Part shown: positions 1-11,357 of the stretch, in pieces
How the letters are laid out: each line of letters opens with the position of its first letter
Numbering within the stretch: position 1 is the stretch's first letter
DNA from: Ustulina deusta
Lineage: Eukaryota; Ascomycota; Sordariomycetes; Xylariales; Xylariaceae
Direction: 5' to 3'
NCBI GenBank assembly: GCA_023159155.1
Contig: JAJNNX010000005.1
Location: 1,488,001-1,552,000 of the forward strand
Length of the DNA stretch: 64,000 nt
The notes under the pieces: model-generated
Told to the model about the DNA's origin: nothing
The model's input: the letters and a program-made list of their open reading frames with translations, nothing else
The model's database searches: none
Made by a program: the position numbers and the translations under genes

Positions 1-3000
1 TGTCTTAAACGCCACGAGCAAGGAGGTCCGGCCTATGTACACTGCAGATGTCGGGGGCGCAGCGCCCTAGGTCAAAGACGAGAGGGAATCTAGACTGGTC
101 AATGAGGTGGGTCAAGATCGGGTGGACGGGATTTGTTCTTCTTTTCCTCCTACATACCTACATTGTTTGGGTGACGTTGCTTTCTTGTGGGGCTGGCGGC
201 TGCGCCGCTGTTGTTGCAGTGTCTATTTATTGTACCTGATATATGTAGTGGCGCAATAGTAACTCATGTGGCGGCAACAATCACGCAGAGCCGCCATCTT
301 CTGTCACATTTTAATACGGCTTACAACCGTGGTTCCCTGGTTGCATATTTCATTGCACAACTAGGAGAGTTGGTCCTAGCATCATCAATGATAAAGTTGC
401 GCCGATAATTGTAGTTGCAAAAGATGACCTTTATTTACATGTAATTAGGCTTTTAAGAGTAATATGTGGTCCTATTTGGGATTATCTTAAACAACTTGAT
501 GGAAGTATCTTCTCCCCGAACTAAAGGTGAAATGGCAAGAGTAAACCTAGAAATAAATTCCATGGAATATTTCGTAAGGCAATCAACCTTGACAGGTTGC
601 TGGGAGATTCAAATATTTCTAACATCAGCCGTGAAGGAATTCAGTAATCCATGTCAACAGCCAGCTACTGACTCTCTCCTTATACCAAAGGTAAGAATAT
701 AATGCCGAGCTTCGAGGCTGTTGAGCATATGAGACCTTTTGCTTGAACAATCTTATTTGCCATGGAAGAAAAACAAAAGCAATGTCTTTCTGTTGGTTAG
801 CTACATGTCAAGGATTCTGGCACGAATAGAGGGAATTCACTGCGTTTTAATATAACACTAAATTATGAATGAGAGCTAACATCGTTCCGATTACACTCAT
901 GTGCTAAGCAGGTCACTCTTTTGTTGACCCATTGGAGTCACGAGACTGAGGAACTAAATTATCGGGAATATAAAGTGTTATAATACGCCAATGAAGTGGG
1001 ACGTTATTGAAATATATATATATCTATATATTTATTGTGGGAATATAATAATCTCAGAAGAAAAGCAGCGGTGCCTGTCCAGTGTAGCAATCAGTTTTTG
1101 AATATGTGTAACTCACTGACTTGTAAGACCAAATAAGTTGGATAATACTACCGATGTTCATTGCTTACATGGCCAGAGCTTTATCTTCCAAGTGCCAGAG
1201 ATTCCAGCGTCAGGATATAAATCTATCAGCTTTACTGGCAGAATTTGGCTGTATGTGCTCTTACCAAACTCTAGAGTAGGTATCTCTATGTCAGGGATAT
1301 ATATCACACCTACCCTATGAGAGTGGATATAGCAGGATTCTGTATATATATGGGTGACGCCCCCCCAAGATATTGGAGGGTTTAGGAATCGATTGACCAC
1401 TCTACTGAGCCCTAAACTACTACCTATCTGCTTACTGACTGCAGATAGGTCTGTCTATTCACCCTGGAACACCCGCCTCTGACACTCTACGAGCAAGAGA
1501 AATGATAACGATGGAGTCGGACACCGTTTTGTATCTGGGAGAGAATAGTTAGAGGACTCACTGATCAATGACACATAACATTGGGCTTTGATATACCACG
1601 AGCCAGATTTCTGGATACTTTGCAGATATTTTAACAACGTACACTCAATGGGCATATATATATATCTTCAGATAGGTATCATGATTGCAGCTATGAGCTA
1701 TGACGCTATTACAGGTTTCTAGCACCTCTAAAGGATGCAATTTGTTGACTTTAAAAGCCCAGTACCATCCTTTCGACGCTTGTTACATGATTACTATGGA
1801 CTTGTACTGGCACATGCACATGTGTGACTTCCACTTAAGATTAACAGGGGTGGTTGGGAATGGGTCGCATCTCCAGGTTGGTTTGGGGCTAAATTAGGTT
1901 GAGTACAGGCCTAACCATGCCGACATATAATAGTACGCACCGAAGGTCTTGTGGTACCTGTTCATTGTGCTATCTGACACAAGAGCCTCGGAATCTTCAG
2001 GTGGTAGAATTGCTCACTAGTTGTTCTTTGATAAGGGGTTTTACAATACCATTGTGTAGCAAGGTACCTGTTTCGATGGGGATGATAGGTAGCGGGGGAC
2101 TCAGGTGCGGCCTAGGCTAGGCTACTAGGCCGAACCAAGATAGGTTAGCGCCGACCCTTGAGCGTGACCTTTCCCAAATTCCACGCTCTAAATCCCCACT
2201 TTTATCTCTTTGCCCAGACTCTTGTGGCCAGTTTTTATTTCCTCCGCCCTGCCTCGCTGCCTACCTAGTTGCCTTACCACTCACCATTAACCACACATTT
2301 TTTTTGACCTTGTCTTCACTTCTCTGTCCGTCCACACAAATAACCATCGCAAACAATTTTCCATCGGCTTCCCACATTCGTGATTGTGTACGAAAGGCAA
2401 ATCAGATCTCGTCTATCTCCTATTCTTTACTTTGGAAGTAGAGCAGCAGGAAACGACAGTTGCATGCGCAAGCAAATCCGGATACGTGACTCGTAATTCT
2501 CGTCGTCGTCGTCCTCGGGAGCTCGTCTTTCTTTCTGTCTCGTCGGCTTCGCTTCACTTACTCTACCGTTGTCCAGAGGATTGAGCGTTACATGTTGATG
2601 CGACTGCAGACTCGTACCCGTCTTGCATACAGCATACCTAGTCGTTTGCCATCACTCTAGTCAGAATCCTCGAGCAAAGACACGCTCCAGCTCAAGTACA
2701 AGTATATTGCGAGGACCATCCATCCACCTGAACTGACTTGGTAGTTGAACCACTTTGAACACTTCGTGGCCGCTTGTTGCACCCGCGTGATCTGCAACCC
2801 TTTCAGCCTTTGCTTTGCAAGTCGCGCTGTCTTCAGCAGCCGCCTTTGTTGCTCTGGGTCTCATCATTGCCGTCTAAGGTTACTACACCCCCTGCAGGTA
2901 TCGGTCGCCACAGTATTGCGCGTCGCCTCGCGCAGCGTGGTTCCTCCTTTCCCGGGTCCTCATCTTGATCTGTCTCGGCTCGACAACTTTGGTAGGACCC

Positions 3001-3007
3001 CGACACA
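1..3007. other. AT-rich intergenic DNA and leader of the KH gene
   Basis: I can support no coding gene here. Reading frames are short and lack protein-like composition. The stretch 1010-1035 is a TA dinucleotide run. From about 2150 to 3007 the + strand becomes pyrimidine-rich (many CTTTCT/TCGTC tracts), as in fungal promoters and long 5' leaders, so it is probably the promoter and leader of the downstream KH gene. Confidence 0.5.
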
Positions 3008-4908
3008 ATGGCCGAGGTTCCAGATATTACCGCCATCCTGGCTGCTCTAGGTTAGTAGATGTGTCGTTTTTTAAAATGGCCGATGAAACTATGTGTGTTG
3101 TGTCTAACACTATTCCTTTGTACTAGCTCATCAGCGCAACGTCTCCACCCCGAGTCAGAGCCAACCGCCTCATGCGATGCCTCCTTATCAACCTCAGGCG
3201 CTTCCAAGCACCTATCCGACAATGCCGCCTGCATCCCAACAACAACCATATCCACCCGGAAACTATGGTCTACCGCATCCCTCGGCAAGTGGAAACTTTG
3301 ACCTGAGCGCCATTAGACCTGCCAACTCAGGGACTGTCAGTTTTACTGATGCTGTTGCTCAAGCAAAGGCCTATGCGGCCGAGAAAGGCTTAACCTCGTA
3401 TGAAAGGCCACCACAGGCTGCATATCCCCCCCCGCATGATGCTCGTGCTACCGATGCCAGAAATTATAGAGGACGCTCTCGTTCTCCACCAACGCGTCGT
3501 GATGCCTATCGTGACAACTTCAATCCATACAGAGATGAACGACGTGATGATCGTGGTAGTCATGCCCGTGATTTTGGTCGCGATCGCTCTATGTCTCCAG
3601 GTCCCAATCGGGGCCGGCCATCTGGTACCTTCTCACCTCGTGGAGGGGTTCGTGATCGAACTGGCGATGACAATGACGAGATGATCGAAATTGAATCCAG
3701 TCTTGTGGGCCTAATCATCGGGAGACAAGGCGAGAATCTGAGACGCGTTGAATCTGAGACAGGATGCAGAGTACAATTCATCTCTCCCTCGGGTGAGCCA
3801 GGACCGTACCGTCAATGCAAAATCACAGGTCCTCGTGCTAGACGTGCTGAAGCGAAAGCTGCGATCAATAGAATCATTGAAGATAGTGGAATGGGTGCCA
3901 TTGCACGTGCTGGCCTGGATCCTTCTCATAAAGCTGCTGGTCGAGGCCCCGGCAGTTCAACCCCCACTGGTACGTCAGCTGGTGGCGGTCCCGCTACACT
4001 GCGTGATGGAGAAGACTGTGTGCAAATTATGGTACCTGATCGTACGGTTGGCCTTATTATTGGTCGTGGCGGGGAGACGATTAGAGACCTTCAGGAACGC
4101 AGTGGCTGCCATATTAACATCGTTGGTGAATCTAAGAGTGTGAATGGCCTTCGCCCTGTCAACCTTATCGGACCCCATCATGCAGCTGCTCAAGCCAAGG
4201 AATTGATACTGGAGATCGTTGACAGTGATACACGCAATGGCAACAACCCCGACACTAATAAGCCTTCGCGCCCACCCAAGAATGACAATTATAACCACGA
4301 CAATGCCCAGGGTGGCGGTGATAAAATCAATGACTCTATCTACGTACCCTCTGAGGCAGTTGGAATGATCATTGGCAAGGGAGGCGAGACCATCCGTGAG
4401 ATGCAGAGCACGACGGGTTGCAAGATCAACGTCTCCCAATCTTCGGGACCTGGTGAGGTAGAACGTGAAATTGGCTTGGTTGGTTCTCGTGACGCAATCG
4501 GCAGAGCCAAGCGAGCAATAGAAGATAAAGTTGATGCAGTGGTAAGTGTTCATTTCGCTACATTGGGCTGTTGCATCTACTCACAAATATATAGCGACAA
4601 AAGAACGGCGGCGGGCGCAGCCAGAATCGCCGTGACTGGGATAACCCCAACTCTAACTATACCTCTCACAGCTCTAGCAATCAGCCTAGTATGCCGGATT
4701 CGCAGAACCCTGCACCCGCGAATGGAGCTGCTGACCCATATGCTATGTGTAAGTCCCCATTCAACCAGAACACACCTCAAACATGGGACTAATTGGAGGC
4801 TTAGATGGTGGCTATCAAGCGTACCTAGCACTATGGTACCAAGCTCTTGCTCAACAGCAAGGCGGAGGCCAACCAACCGGTGAGGTACCAAAGCCCCCAG
4901 GGGCTTAA
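3008..4908 (+). CDS. Triple KH-domain RNA/ssDNA-binding protein (FUBP/KHSRP-like)
   Basis: Exons are 3008-3050, 3127-4541, 4595-4748 and 4805-4908, giving 571 aa; all junctions are GT-AG and keep frame. The N-terminal ~190 residues are Pro/Gln-rich, then Arg/Ser/Asp-rich (RGRSRSPP, RDERRDDRG), as in RNA-binding proteins. Three KH domains follow at roughly residues 198-265, 310-375 and 415-480. Each carries the GxxG loop: VGLIIGRQGE, VGLIIGRGGE and VGMIIGKGGE. The last exon encodes YGGYQAYLALWYQALAQQQ, which resembles the tyrosine-rich C-terminal motifs of FUBP-family proteins, and ends KPPGA. The start was chosen because exon 1 (MAEVPDITAILAAL) splices in frame to HQRNVSTPSQSQ; the in-frame ATG at 3177 is internal. 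The family binds single-stranded nucleic acid in mRNA or transcription control; the specific target is unknown. The three-KH architecture is certain, the biological role is inferred. Confidence 0.9.
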
Positions 4909-5839
4909 TTAATATAAGCTTGGATTGCTACCGATGCATTTTGGTTGGCAAGAATGCAAATACAACGCGCCTTACGATGACACCTCGACTACCTGATACG
5001 TCTGATACCCACGCTAGAAAAGTTATGCTTGATATGATGAGGTTCACTACGTTCTTACGCTTCTCATCTGGTGCACTATATTCGAGGAAGCATTCTCGGG
5101 TGTGGTTTTCGTATTAAGCATCAAGCGACGATGCCACACGTCCTTCGATTCTTATGTCTGGTAAATACGTCCCGGAGGCTTTTTTCACCGATCCTTGGTA
5201 GAGTTGATCAAATTTCGCTTGAGACTCTCTTGGAGTTTTCTTCGGGTGGCTCCCTGAAGTGCTGTTTGGTTCATACAAATACTTCCGGCTCCTAGGTTGC
5301 CTGCAGAAAAAAAGGTGTGTGATCTTATGGAAGCGGTACGGTTGCCGATTTTCCCTTCTGAGTCTCTGGTACGTGGTTGAAGCACTGGAGGAATCATCTA
5401 TAGTCACACGAGTCCATGACATGCGGGTTTACTTGAATGGCAGTGGTCCTCTACTATTCATGGAAAGGAGCTACCGGAGTTCTGGAAACCTAAAAAAATG
5501 TTGCTTGTTTCTTTTCCCTTCTATGTACCTCTTCCCTGGTTTTCGAGTCTACTATTGCGGTGGGCTTTTGATAGCGCCGCGTCGTTTCGGAGCACAATAG
5601 AGAAATCGGCGCAGAGCTCAAATAAAAGGTATCAATGGTGGGCAAGGTTCGACTCGGAAAAATTGTTTGTATAGTAGTAGGCTTAGGAGACTCACAGAAG
5701 GACTAATTCTATTGCATTTCGGGCACACTTGTCTTCACTTTGTATTTGCGTATTGGACCGTGACATGCTACTCCATTCGACATCTAAGATGGGTTCTAGT
5801 GAGCTACCTATCTACAATTGATAGTAATATCTTTTGTAT
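4909..5839. other. Intergenic, tail-to-tail gap after the KH gene
   Basis: This lies between convergent genes. Frames such as the one at 5259-5600 show no family signature and no good splice structure. It probably holds the two 3' untranslated regions. Confidence 0.5.
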
Positions 5840-6970
5840 CTAAACCGCCATGTCATCCCCCCAGACTTCCTTTGCGATATCAACCTGTAGACGGATTTTA
5901 GCCCATTGCTCCTCTTCCGAGAGATCGTTGCCTTCGGAAGTAGAGCTGAACCCGCACTGATGGCTCAAGCATAGCTGGTCGAGGCCTCGGGGGCAAAATG
6001 TGGCAGCCTCTCGCAGTCGACTGATAATGTCGGCGCGATCGTCCAGCGCTGCCGTTTTGCTCGACATGACTCCAAGGACTACGATTTTTTGCGGCGGGAG
6101 GTGTCGTAGAGGCGAGAAGTCTCCCGACCGCGCGTCATCATACTCGAGGAAATACACATCGACGTCGAGTTCCTTGAACAACACCTCGGCAACCGGCTCG
6201 TAACCCCCTTGCGCGAACCACTGCGACCGATGATTTCCGCGGCACAGGTGAATCCCGATGGCCATGTCCTTGGGCCGCCGTGAGATGGCGGCGTTAATGA
6301 GGGAGGCGTATTGCCGCGCCAGCACATCGGCGTCGCCGTGTCGCTGCTCGGCCTCGGCGCGCATCTCCGGGTCGCAGAGATAGGCGAGGTTCGTGTCGTC
6401 GAGCTGCACGAAACGGCACCCTGCCTTGTACAGGTCGTCGAGCTCCTCCTGGAACACCCGCGCGAGGTCCTCGAAGAAAGGCTCCAGCTCCGGGTAGGCC
6501 TTCTCGTCGATAGTATCGCGGCTATTCCGGAAGTGAATCATGGTGGGCGACGGGATGCAGACCTTGGCCGTCGCCTCGCTCTTGCCGATGTGCGTCTCGA
6601 GGAAGTGGAAGTCCTCCACCTGGATAGGAGCCGGGTGCTGGATCTTATCGACGACGACGAGCCGCGGCGGCATGGTCCCGCCGATGCTGGCGTTTGTGGA
6701 TCGCATGGCGCCGCGTTGCTCGATCCCCGACAGGTGCTTCAGGAAGTCCACGTGGAACCAGCGGCGGCGGAACTCGCCATCTGTCACGGCGCGGAGACCG
6801 ACGGCCTGCTGTTTCTGTACCACATCCGCGATGTACTTGTTTTCTAACTCGCGCAGCTGCGCGGCTGTGATCTTACCCTCTTCGGCCTCGTCGCGGGCCG
6901 CGAGGAGGTCCTTGGGGCGCAACAAGGAACCGACTTGGTCGGCACGGTAGACGCCGGCAGGGAGAGGCAT
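5840..6970 (-). CDS. MetE C-terminal-domain (UROD/MetE-like) enzyme, intronless
   Basis: This single-exon ORF of 376 aa starts MPLPAGVYRADQVGSLLRP. It matches the C-terminal catalytic half of cobalamin-independent methionine synthase (full MetE is ~760 aa), so it is the short stand-alone type, like bacterial YxjG/YxjH. Zinc/thiol ligand candidates are H241 and C243 (GIHLCRGNH), E276 (FLEYDD) and C339 (SHQCGFSS). The substrate-site aspartates lie in FVQLDDTNLAYLCD (residues ~187-200). MetE itself transfers a methyl group from methyltetrahydrofolate to homocysteine; stand-alone versions often use other methyl donors or thiols, so the substrate is unknown. The gene is GC-richer than its flanks and has no intron. 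A 13-G run (on the + strand) sits just upstream of the start at 6997-7009. The family is secure, the reaction is inference. Confidence 0.85.
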   Translation of the reverse strand: MPLPAGVYRADQVGSLLRPKDLLAARDEAEEGKITAAQLRELENKYIADVVQKQQAVGLRAVTDGEFRRRWFHVDFLKHLSGIEQRGAMRSTNASIGGTMPPRLVVVDKIQHPAPIQVEDFHFLETHIGKSEATAKVCIPSPTMIHFRNSRDTIDEKAYPELEPFFEDLARVFQEELDDLYKAGCRFVQLDDTNLAYLCDPEMRAEAEQRHGDADVLARQYASLINAAISRRPKDMAIGIHLCRGNHRSQWFAQGGYEPVAEVLFKELDVDVYFLEYDDARSGDFSPLRHLPPQKIVVLGVMSSKTAALDDRADIISRLREAATFCPRGLDQLCLSHQCGFSSTSEGNDLSEEEQWAKIRLQVDIAKEVWGDDMAV

Positions 6971-8468
6971 AGTCTAGCGATATTAAGGAGGGTTTAGGGG
7001 GGGGGGGGGAGGTTGGTGGGAAGATGATGACGACAGAATAAACTCTACATACCATTTACTGATATATACACGAGCAGATATATAAAAGTAGAGAAAAGAA
7101 GAGGGACTATAAATATAAGCCCATGAGGCATATAATGACTATTCATTAGTGGACTAACACTTTCCTAACTTGCTAGCAAGTAGTACGAAGGAGACGAGTT
7201 CGCGATCCATTGTCGCCCACTGTACTACACCATATTCGGGAATACCGGAAGGGCTTCCAATCCTACGGCAAGTGATCGTGCGACGCGCCTCGCCCGTGGG
7301 GCGTGCTTGAACGAGAAGATGGACAAAGCCCTGAGCTGCTAGGTCTTTGACGTGCGTTGTCCCGAACCGAACAACCTGAGAATCACCAAGGCGGGTTGTT
7401 GGCTCATCCGCATTGCCTTCCAGGGCTAACTGCCAGGGTACGGACCCTGCTTCGAGACGAAGACGACATGCCTTGCTAGTTCTAGCTGAAATAGCATCTC
7501 GGGAATCCTCGAGAAAGAGGTTCGCGAACCAGCTGAGATGGCCCACGACGAGTGAAGTTTTCGCCTAGACCGGCGAATAGTGATGCCCTCGCGGCGTAGC
7601 TTGGGATTGCGACAGTGTTGATTCTACACTGCCGAGCCGATGTCAGTCCCGGTGCGGAGGTGGTCAGCGCCGGGATCCACTGCGCCCCTTGGATTGTCCA
7701 GTAGAAAGCCAGGTCCGGATGGGGCAGTCTCTTGCTTTAGTGCTGTGGTACAGTAAGTAAGATGAGGCGTAAAAGAGGATACCTATCCAATTACTAGTAG
7801 AACAACTCATAGGTTTGTTTGCTCTTATCAGCTGCCTGCTACCTAAATTGTTAAAGATGTTCCTGGCTTATTTTTAGCTCATGCCCTCATATTTTTTGTC
7901 ATGGACTTTTGACAAATTCACTCATTCTTACCGGGTACGTCTCTGCTCACGAAGGCGTGGTGAGAAACAAGCCCACAATTGAGCACGAATGTTGTCCCCA
8001 TTGGATTACATAATGCGAGTTGGAGGACGGGGCAATATTCCGCTATAGTAATATATTGCAATAGCTGCAACTTCCTTCTTAGGTAACTGTTTTTGGCTCC
8101 CGGTATATGCAAAAAGGAGACGGCGTCTCTCTTACATACGCGCATCCAGCGACAATGTTCCATGAAAGTATCTCGCAGCCTATCTGCGCTGAGTTAGTTA
8201 CCAAGCAGCCTAAAGCTACCCATTCTCCTGCCACACTAAATCCCGACAAGTCACGATCAAGCAACAACTGCATTATTCCTGGGCCGGCGTAATTTGTAGC
8301 AGGGACGACGGTTGGGGCCGATACATTTGCATCGTCTTTCTGTACATCTGCCTCCTGTCTGCCGATTGCCGAACCTTCCGTCTTTCAACTACTTCCTGGC
8401 CGTCCTCCCGTCCTTTCATTCGCCCCGGAACACGAGAATACCCAAGAGAACCGAGGCAGGTCGTCAGC
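6971..8468. other. Intergenic region between MetE-like gene and SNARE gene
   Basis: This is a head-to-head gap. It contains the ATG-less ORF remnant at 7154-7546 (listed separately). Otherwise there are only short frames. 8280-8468 is C/T-rich and is probably the SNARE gene leader. Confidence 0.5.
7154..7546 (-). pseudogene. Open frame without an ATG, possible gene remnant
   Basis: A 130-codon frame with protein-like composition runs from GTG at 7546 to a stop at 7154 (it includes WFANLFLEDSRDA and ends ASKLGKC). A stop codon lies eight codons upstream and no ATG occurs in frame except near the C terminus. A real protein would therefore need an upstream spliced exon; a TCTAG acceptor just upstream is possible, but I could not find a convincing partner exon. 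GC content is higher than in the flanking AT-rich DNA. I recognise no family. It may be a decayed exon, a lineage-specific gene, or a chance frame. Confidence 0.25.
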
Positions 8469-9413
8469 ATGGCCAATCCGAACCAATTATTTCTACTAGC
8501 CGACCATATCAAGCTATCGCTGCTTGAGCGACAACGGGCTCAGAGCCTCGACATCGGTGGCGACTCAAACGATGGACATATATCGAGGTCATTAGACCAA
8601 TTCAAGGACGGCTTAGCAGCATTAGAAAGTGAACTCAAGAGATTACAGGACGCTGGAGATGAAGAGTAACCAACCCCTATTTCGCAGCGTTGTTAGGCAT
8701 TGCACGATGGGTAGAGCTTGTTGCTGGGCCGTGATGATGAGGCTTCTATTGGCTGACATATCGACAGTGGCGCCCTTGATATATCGGATTCTCTGCCCGG
8801 CCTACAGAAGCAGTACGGCGATCTGACGTCGCAATTCCACGGCTTCTCCTCACCATCGACTACCGACACGCTAACACATGCGAACGATCCGTCTCTTAAC
8901 CCCGACTTCGAGCACGCAACTCAAAAGCCCTCGGCGTCCAATTCCAGCCTTCGACCCAAGAACGCCCGCACTGTATCCAAGACCGTGCGCTTTTCAGACA
9001 ACCCGTCCAGCGATGCGACGAGTCCAGATCTCGAGGCACAGCTTTTCGGCAGCCGATACCGCGACAACCCGGATGATACGATGGGATATCGGGACGAAGC
9101 AAATGAGATGAACAACGTGCAAATCCATCAGTACCACCAACGAGTCCTAGAACAGCAAGACGAGCAGCTCGACCGGCTGGGCGCCAGTATAGCGCGCCAA
9201 CGCGAGCTAAGCATGCAGATCGGCGACGAGCTAGACGATCAGGTTGCCATGCTAGATGATGTCGATGTTGCTGTCGACCGCCACCAGGGCCGTCTCGACC
9301 GTGCCAAGCGCCAGGTCAACCGGATCACACGAGCGGCGGGCGAGAGCAAGCAGATGATTGCCATCATCGTCTTAATCATCATTCTAGTCCTGCTGATTGC
9401 AATCTTGAAATAA
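8469..9413 (+). CDS. SYN8: Qc-SNARE, Syn8/syntaxin-8-like
   Basis: Exons are 8469-8665 and 8768-9413, giving 280 aa. The 102-nt intron starts GTAACC and the frame is kept (DAGDE-D-GALDISDSL). The N-terminal ~65 residues look helical (MANPNQLFLLADHIKLSLLERQRAQ). A central Ser/Thr/Pro-rich linker follows. The SNARE helix lies at about residues 190-250 (QQDEQLDRLGASIARQRELS, then IGDELDDQVAMLDDVD), with a glutamine in the middle. A C-terminal tail anchor ends the protein (MIAIIVLIIILVLLIAILK, residues ~262-280). This is the architecture of Syn8-type Qc-SNAREs, which act in endosome/vacuole membrane fusion. Q-SNARE with tail anchor is clear; Syn8 rather than Tlg1 is my best match from the overall layout. 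Confidence 0.85.
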
Positions 9414-10145
9414 AATCGGTAGCATACGGAATGAAGGTCAGTCTTTGTTGGGGCAGTTGGTGCAATTGGATAAGATATCCGACAACTATTTGGTCACAAC
9501 GTGGTCCAAGACGTGTCACATCGGTACACAAACAGGTGCATAAGAAGGAGAGGGGGGAGAAGATAAGCAGCGAGCGGTCATGTTGCATTTGGCACGGCGT
9601 CCACGGTAGATTTTGTACTTGTTATCATATTTGGAAGCCAGCATATTTTCTCTTTTTTGTTGTTTTCTTTCCTTTTTCTTTGGGTTTCCTGTTATCTAGA
9701 TTTTGCTGTGGCTGTACATAAGAACCACTCGATATTTTCTTTTGTGCAGAGGCGTCTTAGAACACTCTTCAGGTTTATTGTTTTTAAGTTTACCTATACT
9801 ACTACTAACTAGTAACAAGTTAGGTAGCGAGTTTGCGCTCACAATGACAAGACACATACGATATGAATGCGTACAAGGCTCTCATAACGATGGCACTGAT
9901 GCGTTCGATTCTATCTTGAATCGCACTAGAACTACAAAATGGACAGACTATTACCAATCTGTCTGGTTCCATCTGCCGAGGAGATGATATACCCCCGCAC
10001 AAAACTATTCTCCCTGACCTATTATTCATGAACATGTTTCGTGTCATTTGTCTTCGATGCGCCGCTCAAACCCCATTTCAACTCCACAACATAATGAGAA
10101 ACTCGGGTCCCATTCATAGCCACATTCTCCTCACTATCTAGACTC
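9414..10145. other. Intergenic, tail-to-tail gap after SNARE gene
   Basis: Probable 3' untranslated regions of the SNARE gene (+) and the small mitochondrial gene (-). 9640-9700 is T-rich. No coding signal. Confidence 0.5.
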
Positions 10146-10564
10146 TTACAATCCATCACGCATGCTAGTGCCGGTCTTGGATGTTTCCTCGGCGGTAGCC
10201 TTGGTGCGGTTCTGCATCGTGGTCACGTCCTCGTAGCTGGTCCGATCCGCCTTGACTGCCTCCTCGCTGTCGGACGCCAGTTCTGGTTTCCAGTGACCCT
10301 TGCCGGACTTGTGTTTTGCGAGAAGATCCTGTTTGTGCTTCTCGGGATCGGCACCGTTGCCTTTCAATTTTGAGCGATGTCAATTATGAGCAACTTAGGA
10401 GAAAGGAAGGCAGTGGGAGGGGAGGGAGGAAATTCACCGTTGCTCTCCTTGTGCTTCAAACTCGGGGTGCTGCCGATGAAGCTGCGCTGGGCCATCACGG
10501 GCTGCCTGATCACTGCAAAGCTCACGGCTGGACGGACGGCGGTACATAGCATCTTTGACGCCAT
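10146..10564 (-). CDS. Small putative mitochondrial protein (possibly FMP16-like)
   Basis: Exons on the minus strand are 10564-10438 and 10360-10146, giving 113 aa; the 77-nt intron (GTGAAT...AAAG) keeps frame. The N terminus, MASKMLCTAVRPAVSFAVIR, has Arg and Ala and no acid residues and is followed by QRSFIGSTPS, which fits a mitochondrial presequence with cleavage near RSF. The mature part is hydrophilic and holds EKHKQDLLAKHKSGKGHWKP followed by ELASDSEEAVKADR. This block recalls the conserved part of small fungal mitochondrial proteins of the FMP16 type, which are linked to stress in yeast. That match is from memory and weak; the mitochondrial location is an inference from the presequence. 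Confidence 0.7.
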
Positions 10565-11357
10565 TTTGTGCTGCTCTGTTTGTAGGCGTGTTTAAGCGGT
10601 TGCTTGAAGAGGATGAATGAAGGATGAAGGATGGATAGGTCTGGAATAGGCAGAGAGTGAGCGAGATGTAGAAAGGTTGGAAATGCGGGGACTCCCAATA
10701 GCCAGTTACAAAAGGTGCTTGAGAGAGGTATTTATCATAGGAGAGGTTCTCGGTAGAAAACCGAGGTGAATATGAATATCATTTCATAGTCTTACAAGCC
10801 AAAGGTGGACTACATGACGTCACGTATTCGCAACTTTCTGCGTAGCGCACCTACCTTTGTTCGCAACGATCAGCGCATTCCCAAATCGTCACATTGCACT
10901 AACCCCATCCATCAGCTGGTCGATGATTGGGCAATGAAGAGGCACTGTGGAGAGCTTGATCGGCGCTAGGGCCCCTCTCTTATATCTCAACTGGATCCAT
11001 CTGAGCTCATTGCCAACATCATCACTTGCTTCGTTCCGGCACAAACCGTAATCCTCGGTAGTATCCATGCGGTCTATTCTGAGGCTCCCCACTCAAGCTT
11101 CACTACAGCATGTCATTCAGAGTGCAGGATGGCATATCTACAATTATCCACAGCAGTAACTATCTCGGACATTGGCGGAATACCGAGTTCATTCTATTGC
11201 TGCTATCCGAGCTCTATTCATCATCCGAATGATACCTATGCTGAGATTAACACCCAGCCTTAGTCGTCCCGCGCTTCGCCACCAGGTCATCCATGGTCGC
11301 CTTACCGTGGCCAGTTACCTTAGGTGCTCTCGCCTACCCGAAGCTCACCGCTCTGCG
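10565..11357. other. Intergenic region upstream of the small mitochondrial gene
   Basis: No gene seen. The half nearest 10565 is purine-rich on the + strand (promoter/leader of the minus-strand gene). The rest is probably the 3' region of the coiled-coil gene. Confidence 0.45.

Noticed and set aside
5259..5600. 113-codon + strand frame after the KH gene
   Set aside because: Lies in the expected 3' region and has biased, non-protein-like composition.
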